Shown here in pieces: positions 35,449-43,100 of a stretch of 64,000 nucleotides of DNA. The position numbers were made by a program, and so were the translations under genes. Position 1 is the first letter of the stretch. Each line of letters begins with the position of its first letter. The DNA comes from Chromobacterium alkanivorans (lineage in GTDB: Bacteria > Pseudomonadota > Gammaproteobacteria > Burkholderiales > Chromobacteriaceae), in contig NZ_JAFHKL010000002.1 in the NCBI RefSeq assembly GCF_016937655.1, positions 62,001 to 126,000 on the forward strand, written 5' to 3'. A model generated the notes under the pieces. That model worked only from the letters and a program-made list of their open reading frames with translations. It had not been told where the DNA came from and made no database searches.

Positions 35449-35600
35449 AGGGCCAGTTCAAAGTCTTGCGAGCCAGGGTGAGACAAGGCGAAAACGAGCG
35501 AGAAAGCGGAATGTACGAAGGGTACATAAGCATTTCGAAGTGGGTTCCAACGCCCTTTTCTATCCATCCCGCCGAAGCGCAGCAGGCTTTGAACAGGTTC
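35449..35600 (-). repeat. Diverged copy of inverted-repeat element A (about 152 bp)
   Basis: The interior is clearly the same as element A at 40549-40690: the block GAGACAAGGCGAAAACGAGC, then AAGCGGAATGTAC and GTACATAAGCATTT in the same order. The terminal repeats have changed from TGTTTACGATC to a GTTCAAAGTC/GGCTTTGAAC pair, and both ends have changed together so they still pair. It lies just after the polysaccharide operon. Confidence 0.75.
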
Positions 35601-35704
35601 AAAGCGCGCGACCTTATCGCGAGGGCGGCAGACCATCCCGCGGTCGAATCCGCGCGCAAGACGTGTATGCTGTTATGCGAACCAAAATCAAACTCAGGGG
35701 GCAT

Positions 35705-35944
35705 ATGGGCTTCAGCGCAAATGAAAAAGACAAGATGGTGGCCCTGAAGGGCGTCGGCGCCACCGTCGTGTCCAGACTGGAACAAATCGGCTTTTCCTCC
35801 TTGGTGCAACTGGCGGAGCAGGACCCGGCGCTGCTCACGCGCCAGATCGCCGACATGATGGGGTCCAGCTGCTGGCACAACAGCCCGCAGGCCAGATCCG
35901 CAATCCAGGCCATCATCGATTTAGCGCGAACCGAGCGCGGCTGA
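35705..35944 (+). CDS. Small helix-hairpin-helix (Cdd1/'pathogenicity locus'-like) protein
   Basis: The 79-residue protein contains a helix-hairpin-helix, LKGVGATVVSRLEQIGFSSLVQLAEQDPALL (about 13-43), and a second helical part with a Cys-Trp pair. This pattern is found in small Cdd1-type proteins and in DNA-binding HHH domains. Start 35705 has an AGGGGG site; ATG 35675 in the same frame would add ten residues. The gene stands at the left edge of a mosaic, lower-GC region. Its role is unknown. Confidence 0.7.
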   Translation: MGFSANEKDKMVALKGVGATVVSRLEQIGFSSLVQLAEQDPALLTRQIADMMGSSCWHNSPQARSAIQAIIDLARTERG

Positions 35945-36200
35945 ACCGCCACGAACGGCGAACACGCTATGGCCGCCCACGTCAGATAAAAAGAGGCCGC
36001 AAGCTAGCTGCGCACTTTAGCCCGATCCGGCATATTGATTCTCACGCTCCAACCGCCTCCCGGTTCAGCCCGCGCTCAAATACGCGGACATCGACGGAGG
36101 CATCAAATAGCTGGCAAGCCCTTGGGCACCTCGAAAAACCTAGACAAACACACCTGCTGTTAAGATTACGTTGTCCCAAACCTTGCCGAGTTTGAGCCCG

Positions 36201-37041
36201 ATGAAACAGCGCAACGTCATCAAGAACGACCTGTTCGCCGCCGATCATCACCGCCGGAAGATTGACCGGCTGGGCGATCCGCTCTCCGAGATCGAGCAGC
36301 ACATCGACTTTGCTACTTTAGCTGCTGAGATCGAACGGGCGGCACCGAGACCGGTCAGCCCGCAGGGCGGTCGACCGCCGTTTCCGACCGAAACGATGGT
36401 ACGGATTCTGGTGCTCAAGCGACTTTACAGCCTGTCCGACGAGCAGATGGAGTATCAACTGCTCGACCGCATGAGTTACCAGCGTTTCTGCGGTTTGAAC
36501 CACGCCGTTAATATTCCCGACCACACCACGATCTGGACCTTCGAGAGCCGGATCGGCGAGACCGGCGCTCATGCGCTGTTCGACGGCGTGTCGGCCCAGT
36601 TGCTCAAGCAGGGCTATATCGCACGAGGCGGTCAGATTATTGACGCGACGCTGGTGCCGGCGTCGAAGCAGCACAACACTACAAGCTGTCGGTGAACGTC
36701 GACAATAAATACAAACTGATCCGTAAGTTCGAGACCGACACCGCCAGCACGCACGACAGCCCGCATTTCGACAAGGTCTTCGATACCGGCAACACAAGCC
36801 GGGACGTTTACGCCGACCGCGGCTACCCGTCCGAAGTGCATGAAGCTCAGCTTGCGCAGGATGGATTCCGAAACCAGATTCAGCGCAGGGGTACACCAAC
36901 AAGCCGCTGTCCGACTGCCAGCAGCAACGCAAGCAGCGCATTGCCAGGGTGCGTGCGAACTTCGCGCTGACGATGATGGCGACCTGCTACAACCTGAAGC
37001 GATTGGTATTTCTCTGCAAGGCGGGAATCCAAGCCTTCTGA
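36201..37041 (+). pseudogene. Broken IS5-family transposase
   Basis: The DNA starting MKQRNVIKNDLFAADHHRRK reads as an IS5-type DDE transposase for about 160 residues (FPTETMVRILVLKRLYSLSDEQMEYQLLDRMSYQRFCGL, then GQIIDATLVPA with the first Asp). A deletion or frameshift near 36690 moves it to another frame (NKYKLIRKFETDTASTHDS, then DVYADRGYPS with the second Asp), and a second frameshift near 36905 is needed to reach the ending TMMATCYNLKRLVFL before TGA at 37039. At least two lesions make it inactive. A possible left end (GGGCACCTCGAAAAACC) lies near 36122; no matching right end was found. Confidence 0.85.
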
Positions 37042-37421
37042 TGCTCGAACTCGCCTGGATCGCCGGTTTGAGCGGAGAGCCGAGCAAAAAATCACGTGAC
37101 GCATCCCAAAAAATGGCAGCTCATCTCGGAAGTTGCGCCGAATGTGGTCGCGGTTATCATGTTGCGGCCAGGTTCACTGAAAATATCAGGTTATTCGAAG
37201 TGGCCTTCAATGCCCTACGGCAACTCGAAGCATATGAAACCATTCGCAACAACACTAAGCAACACCCAATTGCGATATGCGGAACTATTGCTTCGATAAA
37301 ACCAACCTCAAAGAACAAGGCGATTAACCTGAAAAAAAGTAAAGCCATAAAACGCCCTGACCTGCCTGATAATTGCGTCAATATTGAATGATCCATATTC
37401 CCAAAAGATTCCAGCTAGGCC
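37042..37421. other. Low-GC stretch without a confident gene
   Basis: Several short open frames overlap here but none has a good ribosome binding site or a recognisable product. The composition drops below that of the flanking core DNA. It is best read as decayed mobile-element or prophage sequence. Confidence 0.5.
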
Positions 37422-37589
37422 GATGGGCTCTCTGAGGAAGATGAAATCATTGCCTTTGGAATGTGGACCCGCCGTCCAGATCAGAATGGGCGCTTTGAAA
37501 AGCCCATTAAATACAAAACAGTCACAACCAGAAAATTAAATCTCAACCCACACTTAAAGAGGCAGATATTTAAAATTCAACGGCGATAG
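37422..37589 (+). pseudogene. C-terminal fragment of an unknown protein
   Basis: One frame, closed upstream by a stop and lacking a start, encodes about 55 protein-like residues: DGLSEEDEIIAFGMWTRR near the beginning, then a basic tail ending KRQIFKIQRR before TAG at 37587. A T-tailed hairpin follows 34 bases later, as expected after a real gene. It looks like the 3' end of a lost gene; the family is not recognised. Confidence 0.4.
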
Positions 37590-37622
37590 CCAGCATGCCT
37601 TGAATGTACATCTGTAATAAAC

Positions 37623-37651
37623 AAGCCCGCCACCCAGCGGGCTTTATTTTT
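37623..37651 (+). terminator. Rho-independent terminator
   Basis: AAGCCCGC (37623-37630) pairs with GCGGGCTT (37637-37644) around CACCCA and is followed by TATTTTT. It follows the gene fragment at 37422-37589. Confidence 0.8.
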
Positions 37652-38175
37652 GGCGTAATCGCACCAAGAGATGAACATTGCAGCCAAGGACGAGCAATTG
37701 GCCACGCTGGCGCCTCGACCGCAACGCTGCAAGTGCCACTGAGGGCATTCCGAGGCTCACGGCGTAATGTGCGACCGAACCGCGGATCGTGCACCTGTTT
37801 TTCCGGCCTGAGCCGAAGAAAAGGAGGTCCGCCGACACGCGGTGCTCGCTTGACCAGGTTGAGCGTCGCGTCGGCGACATCCCCAGGGGCAAGTTCACGA
37901 GCGCGGACGTCGCCTAGCTCTTGTACCTGAGTATCGAGTCGGCGCGGTAAATCTACATAGATGCCGTCAACGCCGGACTGCTGCGGATTGTACGTACAAA
38001 TAGACAGCAGAAGATACACAAGAAAGTGGGGAAATGGCATAAATCACACTGGTATAGTCGTGACGGCAACTATCAACTGCCCGGCAGCCAGAGGCAAGCT
38101 CATATAACGCGCCATAAGCGTATGGCGACTTCTGGCCCCTTATACATGCCAGACAACTACACTGGGGATAGCCAA
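37652..38175. other. Region without a confident gene
   Basis: Long open frames exist on both strands but none has a start with a ribosome binding site or a plausible protein pattern. A 20-base A/T-rich stretch before 38176 may hold the promoter of the hydrolase gene. The GC content changes from high to low across this stretch, which may be a junction. Confidence 0.4.
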
Positions 38176-39639
38176 ATGAATTACTTCATGTCCATACTAA
38201 TATTGATGAGCGTCATATCATTTAGCACCGAGGCGTCAACAATCCAATGGCAAAATTGCTCAGACTTGAAGTTCCGCCACTGGTTTAAATACCCTCCTAA
38301 TCCCAAGCTTCAGTGCGGGCACCTTGACGTGCCATTGAAATACATCAGTGGAACAAGTCTTAAAGAGCAGGATTTCGGAAGTCATGTCAGGCTTGCTCTG
38401 ACTCGGCTGCCTGCCAAAGGGGTGAGTAAGGGTTCACTTTTGATTATCAGCGGAGGGCCTGGTTATTTTGGAATTAACCCATGGGTAGATATAGAAGGAT
38501 CCGCCAAGAAAATACATGAATCTTGGGACATCGTGGGGTACGACCCTAGAGGGGTCGGGCAGTCTAAGCCCATAATAGACTGCACAATAATAGAAGAGCC
38601 GTCAACTCCCGAAAATTACAACAAAGACCTGATAAATGCCTGTGTTAAATACACAGGCATTGATATTCTGAAGCACATGGGTACTGACGAAGCTGCAAGT
38701 GACGTGGATCGTATTCGGCAAGCTGTAGGAGATAAAAAACTATCAGCAATAGCATACTCATACGGAACTCAAGTCGGCTTGATTTATGCGGAGCGTTTTC
38801 CCAATAATGTGCGGGCCATGGTGCTTGACGGTGTTGTAGACATTGATGAAGCAAAAGATAGTTATAGCATGCGAGAGAATCAGGAAAGAGGATACCAGGC
38901 GACTTTCGAACGATTTGCTGCGTGGTGCGCAAGAACAAAAAAATGCCCGCTTTCTGCCGATAAATCCGTTGCAACTCAGCAGTACGTTGACCTGTTAAAC
39001 AAGCTGCACTCTACACCGTTATCCAGGGCAGATGGTCAGCAGGTATCAGCCAATGAGCTGAAATCACTAACCACCTCGCTCTTAATATGGCATTCATCTT
39101 GGCCGGATTTGGCAACAGCAGTAAGGCAGCTTAGTAAAGGTGTTGTCGGAAAAAAAGTAGAACAAATCTTGGGCCAGCAGGAGTCTGATTCAATTTCATA
39201 CCTGTCGGAGGATGCTCTTAATGTCATATCTTGTGTCGACTTCTCTCCCTCTGGACTCAGCCAGGATGATATCCTTTATCGGAGACGAAAAATAAAAGAA
39301 GCGTTCCCTGCAATCAATTTCCAGCCCCAGGAGCCAGACCCGGTTGAACTGTGCGATATGTGGCCTTGGAAGAGTAACTTTCATTCGAGACGTCCTGCTA
39401 GCATACCCGCCTTGCCTCAGTTGCTTTTTGTCGCGCAGCGACATGACCCTACGACCCCATGGCAGAATGCAAGAACTATGGCGACTCAATTTAAAGGCAC
39501 ATTGATTACTCTGGAAGGAGATGGGCACACGCTAGCATTAGCGGGGAAGGAAAAATGCGTGGACAAGGCGATTATCGACTATCTCAATGCTCCTGATAAA
39601 AAACAAGATGATAAATCATGTCATAGAGCGCGTCATTGA
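38176..39639 (+). CDS. Secreted alpha/beta hydrolase with TAP-like C-terminal domain
   Basis: The 487-residue protein has a signal peptide (MNYFMSILILMSVISFSTEAS). The alpha/beta-hydrolase core has the oxyanion segment ISGGPGYFG, GYDPRGVGQS, the nucleophile Ser in AYSYGTQVGL (about residue 198), the acid in RHDPTTP and the His in GDGHTLAL. This matches the tripeptidyl-aminopeptidase family (prolyl or N-terminal tripeptide cleavage). Its G+C is far lower than that of its surroundings, with many A/T-ending codons, so it was probably acquired from elsewhere. It seems intact. Confidence 0.85.
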   Translation: MNYFMSILILMSVISFSTEASTIQWQNCSDLKFRHWFKYPPNPKLQCGHLDVPLKYISGTSLKEQDFGSHVRLALTRLPAKGVSKGSLLIISGGPGYFGINPWVDIEGSAKKIHESWDIVGYDPRGVGQSKPIIDCTIIEEPSTPENYNKDLINACVKYTGIDILKHMGTDEAASDVDRIRQAVGDKKLSAIAYSYGTQVGLIYAERFPNNVRAMVLDGVVDIDEAKDSYSMRENQERGYQATFERFAAWCARTKKCPLSADKSVATQQYVDLLNKLHSTPLSRADGQQVSANELKSLTTSLLIWHSSWPDLATAVRQLSKGVVGKKVEQILGQQESDSISYLSEDALNVISCVDFSPSGLSQDDILYRRRKIKEAFPAINFQPQEPDPVELCDMWPWKSNFHSRRPASIPALPQLLFVAQRHDPTTPWQNARTMATQFKGTLITLEGDGHTLALAGKEKCVDKAIIDYLNAPDKKQDDKSCHRARH

Positions 39640-39803
39640 TCGAAAAGGTTGTTTTGTAGTGACGCTTTCATGAGTCTATTTCTGATCATTTCTTTCCCGT
39701 GATTCACCATTTACCCCCCTGCTCCTGGCAAAGGATAGAGGGTTTTCTTTTTGGAAATACACACGCCCCCGCAACACTTGCAAGAAGCCACAGCATCAAC
39801 GGC
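39640..39803. other. Intergenic stretch without a recognised feature
   Basis: Nothing codes here convincingly. The DNA changes from the low-GC hydrolase gene to the higher-GC prophage fragments around 39750-39800, so a recombination joint probably lies in it. Confidence 0.35.
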
Positions 39804-40058
39804 GTGTTCGTCTTCGAAATGAACGACTGCGATTGGGTAGTGGCGCGCTCTGCCGAAGAGGCCGCCGACTGGTACATGGATATCGCGGCGCCATTGGACT
39901 ATGCGGGCATGCGCGCGCTGACCGCTGAAGAACTCGACGAGTTTGATTATTTCCTTGAGCGCCGCGGCGGCCCGGCCATCTCCTTCCGTCAGCGGCTGCA
40001 ACAGATCGTCGCCGATGGCTCCTTCATTCCCAACTTGTTTGCATCGACGAATTTTTGA
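39804..40058 (+). CDS. Small prophage-type protein
   Basis: Using GTG at 39804 the product is 84 residues, beginning with a FVFEMNDCDWVVARS pattern like small phage proteins that start 'FxFEMNxxxWW'. The rest is acidic and helical (AEELDEFDYFLE). No ribosome binding site is clear, so it may be a silent leftover. It precedes a fragment of a phage-type Dam methylase, as in many prophages. Confidence 0.5.
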   Translation: MFVFEMNDCDWVVARSAEEAADWYMDIAAPLDYAGMRALTAEELDEFDYFLERRGGPAISFRQRLQQIVADGSFIPNLFASTNF

Positions 40059-40149
40059 TGACCGGCTGCTGGATAGACACCAGCTATCGAGATGGCCGGA
40101 TGGTAATTCGATGGGTCGCACACGCGACCCTTTCTTATTAGGTGTGGGC

Positions 40150-40251
40150 ATGAATGCAGTCACCCGCCCGGCTCTGCGCTGCCACGGCGCGAAGTTCAGG
40201 CTTGCGCCGTGGATCATGGGCTTCTTCCCGCCGCACCGCTGCGATGATTGA
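40150..40251 (+). pseudogene. N-terminal fragment of a phage-type DNA adenine methylase
   Basis: ATG to TGA gives 33 residues with the motif RPALRCHGAKFRLAPWIMGFFPPHRC, the beginning of phage Dam enzymes (usually RPxLRYHGGKWRLAPWI...FPPHxxYVEPFGG). The frame then hits a stop where YVEPFGG should follow, and no remaining methylase sequence is seen downstream. The enzyme is therefore gone; only its first 33 codons survive. Confidence 0.65.
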
Positions 40252-40351
40252 AAACCGGCCGCGGCACCGCCGTTCGGACCGAATGCACATGGCTCACCCC
40301 CGCATGCAGCGCCGCGCTGCATCAGAACGATCTTTTCAAGGAGATTGCGTG

Positions 40352-40435
40352 ATGCAACAGAACCTGATCGACGCCGCGCGCGACATTATCGCGGCAGACC
40401 GCGCCGGCGCACGCCTAGTGGCCAATGTTATTTAG
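40352..40435 (+). pseudogene. Short prophage gene remnant cut by the repeat element
   Basis: A strong ribosome binding site (AAGGAG at 40338-40343) precedes ATG 40352 and a 27-residue frame, MQQNLIDAARDIIAADRAG and so on, that stops 3 bases before the composite repeat at 40438. The good start signal and abrupt end suggest that the repeat inserted in the gene. The family is unknown. Confidence 0.45.
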
Positions 40436-40437
40436 AG

Positions 40438-40543
40438 CCGCTAACAAAACCTCGCAGAGAAGCTGTGCCAGGGCGCGCCGACGCAGGCAGCACAAGTGGT
40501 ACGACAAGGAGGCGCAACGCAGGATCAGGGTTTTTGTTAGCGG
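40438..40543 (-). repeat. Inverted-repeat element B, copy 2 (106 bp)
   Basis: The ends CCGCTAACAAAACC (40438-40451) and GGTTTTTGTTAGCGG (40529-40543) match those of copy 1 at 1070-1139. The core shares the GGCGCGCCGACGCAGG block and ends CAGGATCAGGG, as in copy 1, but has about 36 additional bases. It lies 5 bases from element A copy 2. Confidence 0.75.
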
Positions 40544-40548
40544 GTCTT

Positions 40549-40690
40549 AGAACGTGTTTACGATCTCGCGAGCTAAGGCGAGACAAGGCGAAAACGAGCG
40601 AAAAAGCGGAATGTACACGTGGTACATAAGCATTTTGAGCTCGGTTTCAACGCCGTATCGCCGACGCGCAGCAGATCGTAAACAGGTTCT
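40549..40690 (-). repeat. Inverted-repeat element A, copy 2 (142 bp)
   Basis: Terminal repeats AGAACGTGTTTACGATC (40549-40565) and GATCGTAAACAGGTTCT (40674-40690) pair with one mismatch. Length is exactly that of copy 1 (142 bp), orientation is opposite. The AlpA gene starts 13 bases beyond its right end, so its promoter must lie in or be supplied by the element. Confidence 0.8.
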
Positions 40691-40703
40691 TGGGAGAGCG
40701 ACC

Positions 40704-40913
40704 ATGTCCAGAATACTTTACACGATGAAGGAAATTCGTCGACTGACAGGGTTTCACCCTGCAACGATCTACCGTAAGATCAAGAAGAACGAATTTCCCG
40801 ACCCCATCAAGATCGGAACCGCATCTCGCTGGCCAGAAGAGGACTATGCGAAATGGCGGGCAGAGTACATCTCCAAGCAGCGTGCTGACCCCACCAACGA
40901 ACGTTGTGAGTAA
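40704..40913 (+). CDS. AlpA-family DNA-binding regulator
   Basis: The 69-residue protein is an AlpA-type (MerR-like) winged helix: TMKEIRRLTGFHPATIYRKIKKNEFPDPIKIG... SRWPEEDYAKW. Such regulators control excision of integrated elements, typically near the integrase gene, but no integrase is visible here. GGGAGAG precedes the ATG. An 11-base direct repeat, TGTGAGTAACA, occurs at 40905-40915 (over the stop codon) and at 40917-40927. It is the last piece of the mosaic region before trpG. Confidence 0.85.
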   Translation: MSRILYTMKEIRRLTGFHPATIYRKIKKNEFPDPIKIGTASRWPEEDYAKWRAEYISKQRADPTNERCE

Positions 40914-40978
40914 CACTGTGAGTAACAAAGCACACAGCACGCAAACGGAACCAATAAATTCAATGAGTTAGACAAAAA

Positions 40979-41548
40979 ATGCTATTGATGATCGACAATT
41001 ACGACTCCTTCACCTACAACCTGGTGCAGTACTTCGGCGAGCTGGGTCAGGAGGTCAAGGTGTTCCGCAACGACGAAATCACCTTGCAGCAGATCGAAGC
41101 GCTGCAGCCTAAATACCTGGTGATCTCGCCCGGCCCCTGCACGCCCAACGAAGCCGGCGTGTCGGTGCCCGCCATCCAGCACTTCGCCGGCAAGCTGCCC
41201 ATCATGGGCGTGTGCCTGGGCCATCAGGGCATAGGCCAGGCCTTCGGCGGCCGCGTCGTCCACGCCAAACAGCTGATGCACGGCAAGGTGTCGCCGGTCA
41301 AACACCGCGATGTCGGCATGTTCCGCGGCCTGCCCAATCCGGTGACCTGTACCCGCTACCACTCGCTGGTGATCGAACGCGAGACGCTGCCGGACTGCCT
41401 GGACGTCACCGCCTGGACCGACGACGGCGAAATCATGGGCGTGCGCCACAAGACGCTGCCGATCGAGGGCGTGCAGTTCCACCCGGAATCCATTCTCACC
41501 GACCACGGCCACGCGATGCTGGACAACTTCCTGAAAGAGTTTGCCTGA
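40979..41548 (+). CDS. trpG: Anthranilate synthase component II (glutamine amidotransferase)
   Basis: The 189-residue class I amidotransferase has Cys79 in MGVCLGHQ and the His168/Glu170 pair in QFHPES, with [22 protein letters not shown] at the start. It supplies ammonia to TrpE for anthranilate synthesis (and may serve PabB too). The ATG has no recognisable Shine-Dalgarno: it is preceded by a GACAAAAA stretch belonging to the mosaic region. trpE is not in the window. It overlaps the next gene (TGATG). Confidence 0.95.
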   Translation: MLLMIDNYDSFTYNLVQYFGELGQEVKVFRNDEITLQQIEALQPKYLVISPGPCTPNEAGVSVPAIQHFAGKLPIMGVCLGHQGIGQAFGGRVVHAKQLMHGKVSPVKHRDVGMFRGLPNPVTCTRYHSLVIERETLPDCLDVTAWTDDGEIMGVRHKTLPIEGVQFHPESILTDHGHAMLDNFLKEFA

Positions 41549-41943
41549 TGAAGTGGATGTTGATGCTGGCCGCCGCCCTGGCGCTGTCCGGCGCGGCGCA
41601 GGCCGGAGCGCTGGACGACTGCATGCGGGCCGAGGCGCAGAGCCCGGCGGTGTCCGCCTGCCTGCAACAGCGGCTGAGCAAGGCCGAGGCCGAGCTGGTC
41701 TTAGGCGAAAACAAGGCCGCCGCCGCGATGCGCGAGCTGGACCAGATCACCGGCAACCGCTACCGCGCCCGGCTGGCGTTCAGCCAGTCCAGCCACGCCT
41801 TCAAAACCTATCTGGACAAGCAGTGCCGCTGGGTGGCCAGCAGCTACGCCAGCGGCAACGGCGCGGATCAGGCCCAAGCCGGCTGCCGCGTAGACCTGAT
41901 CGAGCAGCGCCTCTCCCAGCTGACGGCGCACGCCGACAATTGA
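41548..41943 (+). CDS. Small secreted protein, LprI/DUF1311-like
   Basis: The 131-residue product has a signal peptide ([19 protein letters not shown]). The mature part has four Cys (C25, C38, C95 and C112 approximately) and a pattern [26 protein letters not shown] ... [12 protein letters not shown] seen in DUF1311/LprI proteins, some of which inhibit lysozyme. Start ATG overlaps the trpG stop, an odd position for an envelope protein inside a tryptophan operon. Whether it inhibits lysozyme here is unknown. Confidence 0.75.
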   Translation: MKWMLMLAAALALSGAAQAGALDDCMRAEAQSPAVSACLQQRLSKAEAELVLGENKAAAAMRELDQITGNRYRARLAFSQSSHAFKTYLDKQCRWVASSYASGNGADQAQAGCRVDLIEQRLSQLTAHADN

Positions 41944-42002
41944 ATCACCGGACGGCGCGCCTCCGCGCGGCGCCGCCCACGCAAGCAAAAGGATCTCCCC
42001 CG

Positions 42003-43031
42003 ATGATTACCCCGCAGGCCGCGCTGAACCGTCTGATCGACGGCAACGAGCTGTTCTATGACGAAATGCTGGACTTGATGCGCCAGATCATGCGCGGCGA
42101 ACTGACGCCGGCGCAAACCGCGGCCATCCTGATCGGCCTGCGCGTCAAGGTGGAGTCGGTGCTGGAAATCGCCGCCGCCGCCACGGTGATGCGCGAGTTC
42201 GCCACCCCGGTGCCGATCAGCCTGCGCGACCACCTGGTGGACACCTGCGGCACCGGCGGCGACAAGTCCCACACCTTCAACATCTCCACCACCTCCGCCT
42301 TCGTCGCCGCGGCGGCCGGCGCCCGCGTAGCCAAGCACGGCGGCCGCTCGGTGTCGTCCAGCTCCGGCAGCGCCGACGTGCTGGAGTCGCTGGGCGTCAA
42401 GCTCAACCTGAACGCCGAACAAGTGGGCCGTTGCGTCGACGAGATCGGCATCGGCTTCATGTTCGCCCCCAACCATCACACCGCGATGCGTCATGTGGCC
42501 CCCATCCGCAAGGAGCTGGGCGCCCGCACCATCTTCAACATCCTGGGGCCGCTGACCAACCCGGCCGACGCCGAAAACCAGCTGATGGGCGTGTTCCACC
42601 CGGACCTGGTGGGCATTCAGGCGCGGGTGCTGAAACAGCTGGGCAGCCGCCACGCGCTGATCGTGCACGGCCTGGACGGCCTGGACGAGCTGACCTTGTC
42701 CGGCCCCAGCATGGTGGCTGAACTAAAGGACGGGCAGATCGAGGAATACCAGCTGGATCCGCGCGAACTGGGCCTGGACTTCGCCGAACTCAAACAGCTG
42801 CGCGCCGACACCGCCGCCGCCTCGCGCGACATCTTGCTGGCGGTGCTTGACGGCGAAGCCGGCCCGGCGCGCGACATCGTCTGCCTCAACGCCGCCGCCG
42901 CCATCTATACGGCCGGCGTTTCCCCTACCCTGGCCGACGGTGTTACCATGGCGCGCGAAGCGCTCGACTCCGGACAGGCGCGCGCCAAGCTGGACCAACT
43001 GATCAGCCTGAGCGCCGCGCTGGCCGCCTGA
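42003..43031 (+). CDS. trpD: Anthranilate phosphoribosyltransferase
   Basis: The 342-residue enzyme has the family motifs [17 protein letters not shown] (about 80-96), [21 protein letters not shown] and [10 protein letters not shown]. It transfers the phosphoribosyl group from PRPP to anthranilate. ATG 42003 has AAGGAT upstream and lies 59 bases after the LprI-like gene. trpC, which often follows trpD, is not present: a mutase gene comes next. Confidence 0.96.
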   Translation: MITPQAALNRLIDGNELFYDEMLDLMRQIMRGELTPAQTAAILIGLRVKVESVLEIAAAATVMREFATPVPISLRDHLVDTCGTGGDKSHTFNISTTSAFVAAAAGARVAKHGGRSVSSSSGSADVLESLGVKLNLNAEQVGRCVDEIGIGFMFAPNHHTAMRHVAPIRKELGARTIFNILGPLTNPADAENQLMGVFHPDLVGIQARVLKQLGSRHALIVHGLDGLDELTLSGPSMVAELKDGQIEEYQLDPRELGLDFAELKQLRADTAAASRDILLAVLDGEAGPARDIVCLNAAAAIYTAGVSPTLADGVTMAREALDSGQARAKLDQLISLSAALAA

Positions 43032-43047
43032 GCCCCGAATTTCCGAC

Positions 43048-43067
43048 GCGGAGCGCCGCCGCTCCGC
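43048..43067 (+). terminator. GC-rich hairpin after trpD
   Basis: GCGGAGCG (43048-43055) pairs with CGCTCCGC (43060-43067) around a 4-base loop, 16 bases after the trpD stop. There is a weak T content downstream (CATCCTTCATTTC), so partial termination is likely. Confidence 0.5.
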
Positions 43068-43100
43068 GCTCATCCTTCATTTCGATCGCATAAGAACGCC

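Noticed and set aside
36122-37041. Complete insertion sequence with both ends
   Set aside because: A left end can be suggested at 36122, but no inverted partner or target duplication was found on the right, so only a transposase pseudogene is annotated.
36840-37391. Open frame of about 183 codons on the plus strand
   Set aside because: Its first part overlaps the transposase remnant in the wrong frame, and the rest is low-complexity Lys/Asn-rich sequence without a start signal.
37570-38040. Open frame of about 156 codons on the minus strand
   Set aside because: It has no ribosome binding site, its product shows no protein-like pattern, and the T-tailed terminator at 37623-37651 lies inside it. 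Treated as non-coding.
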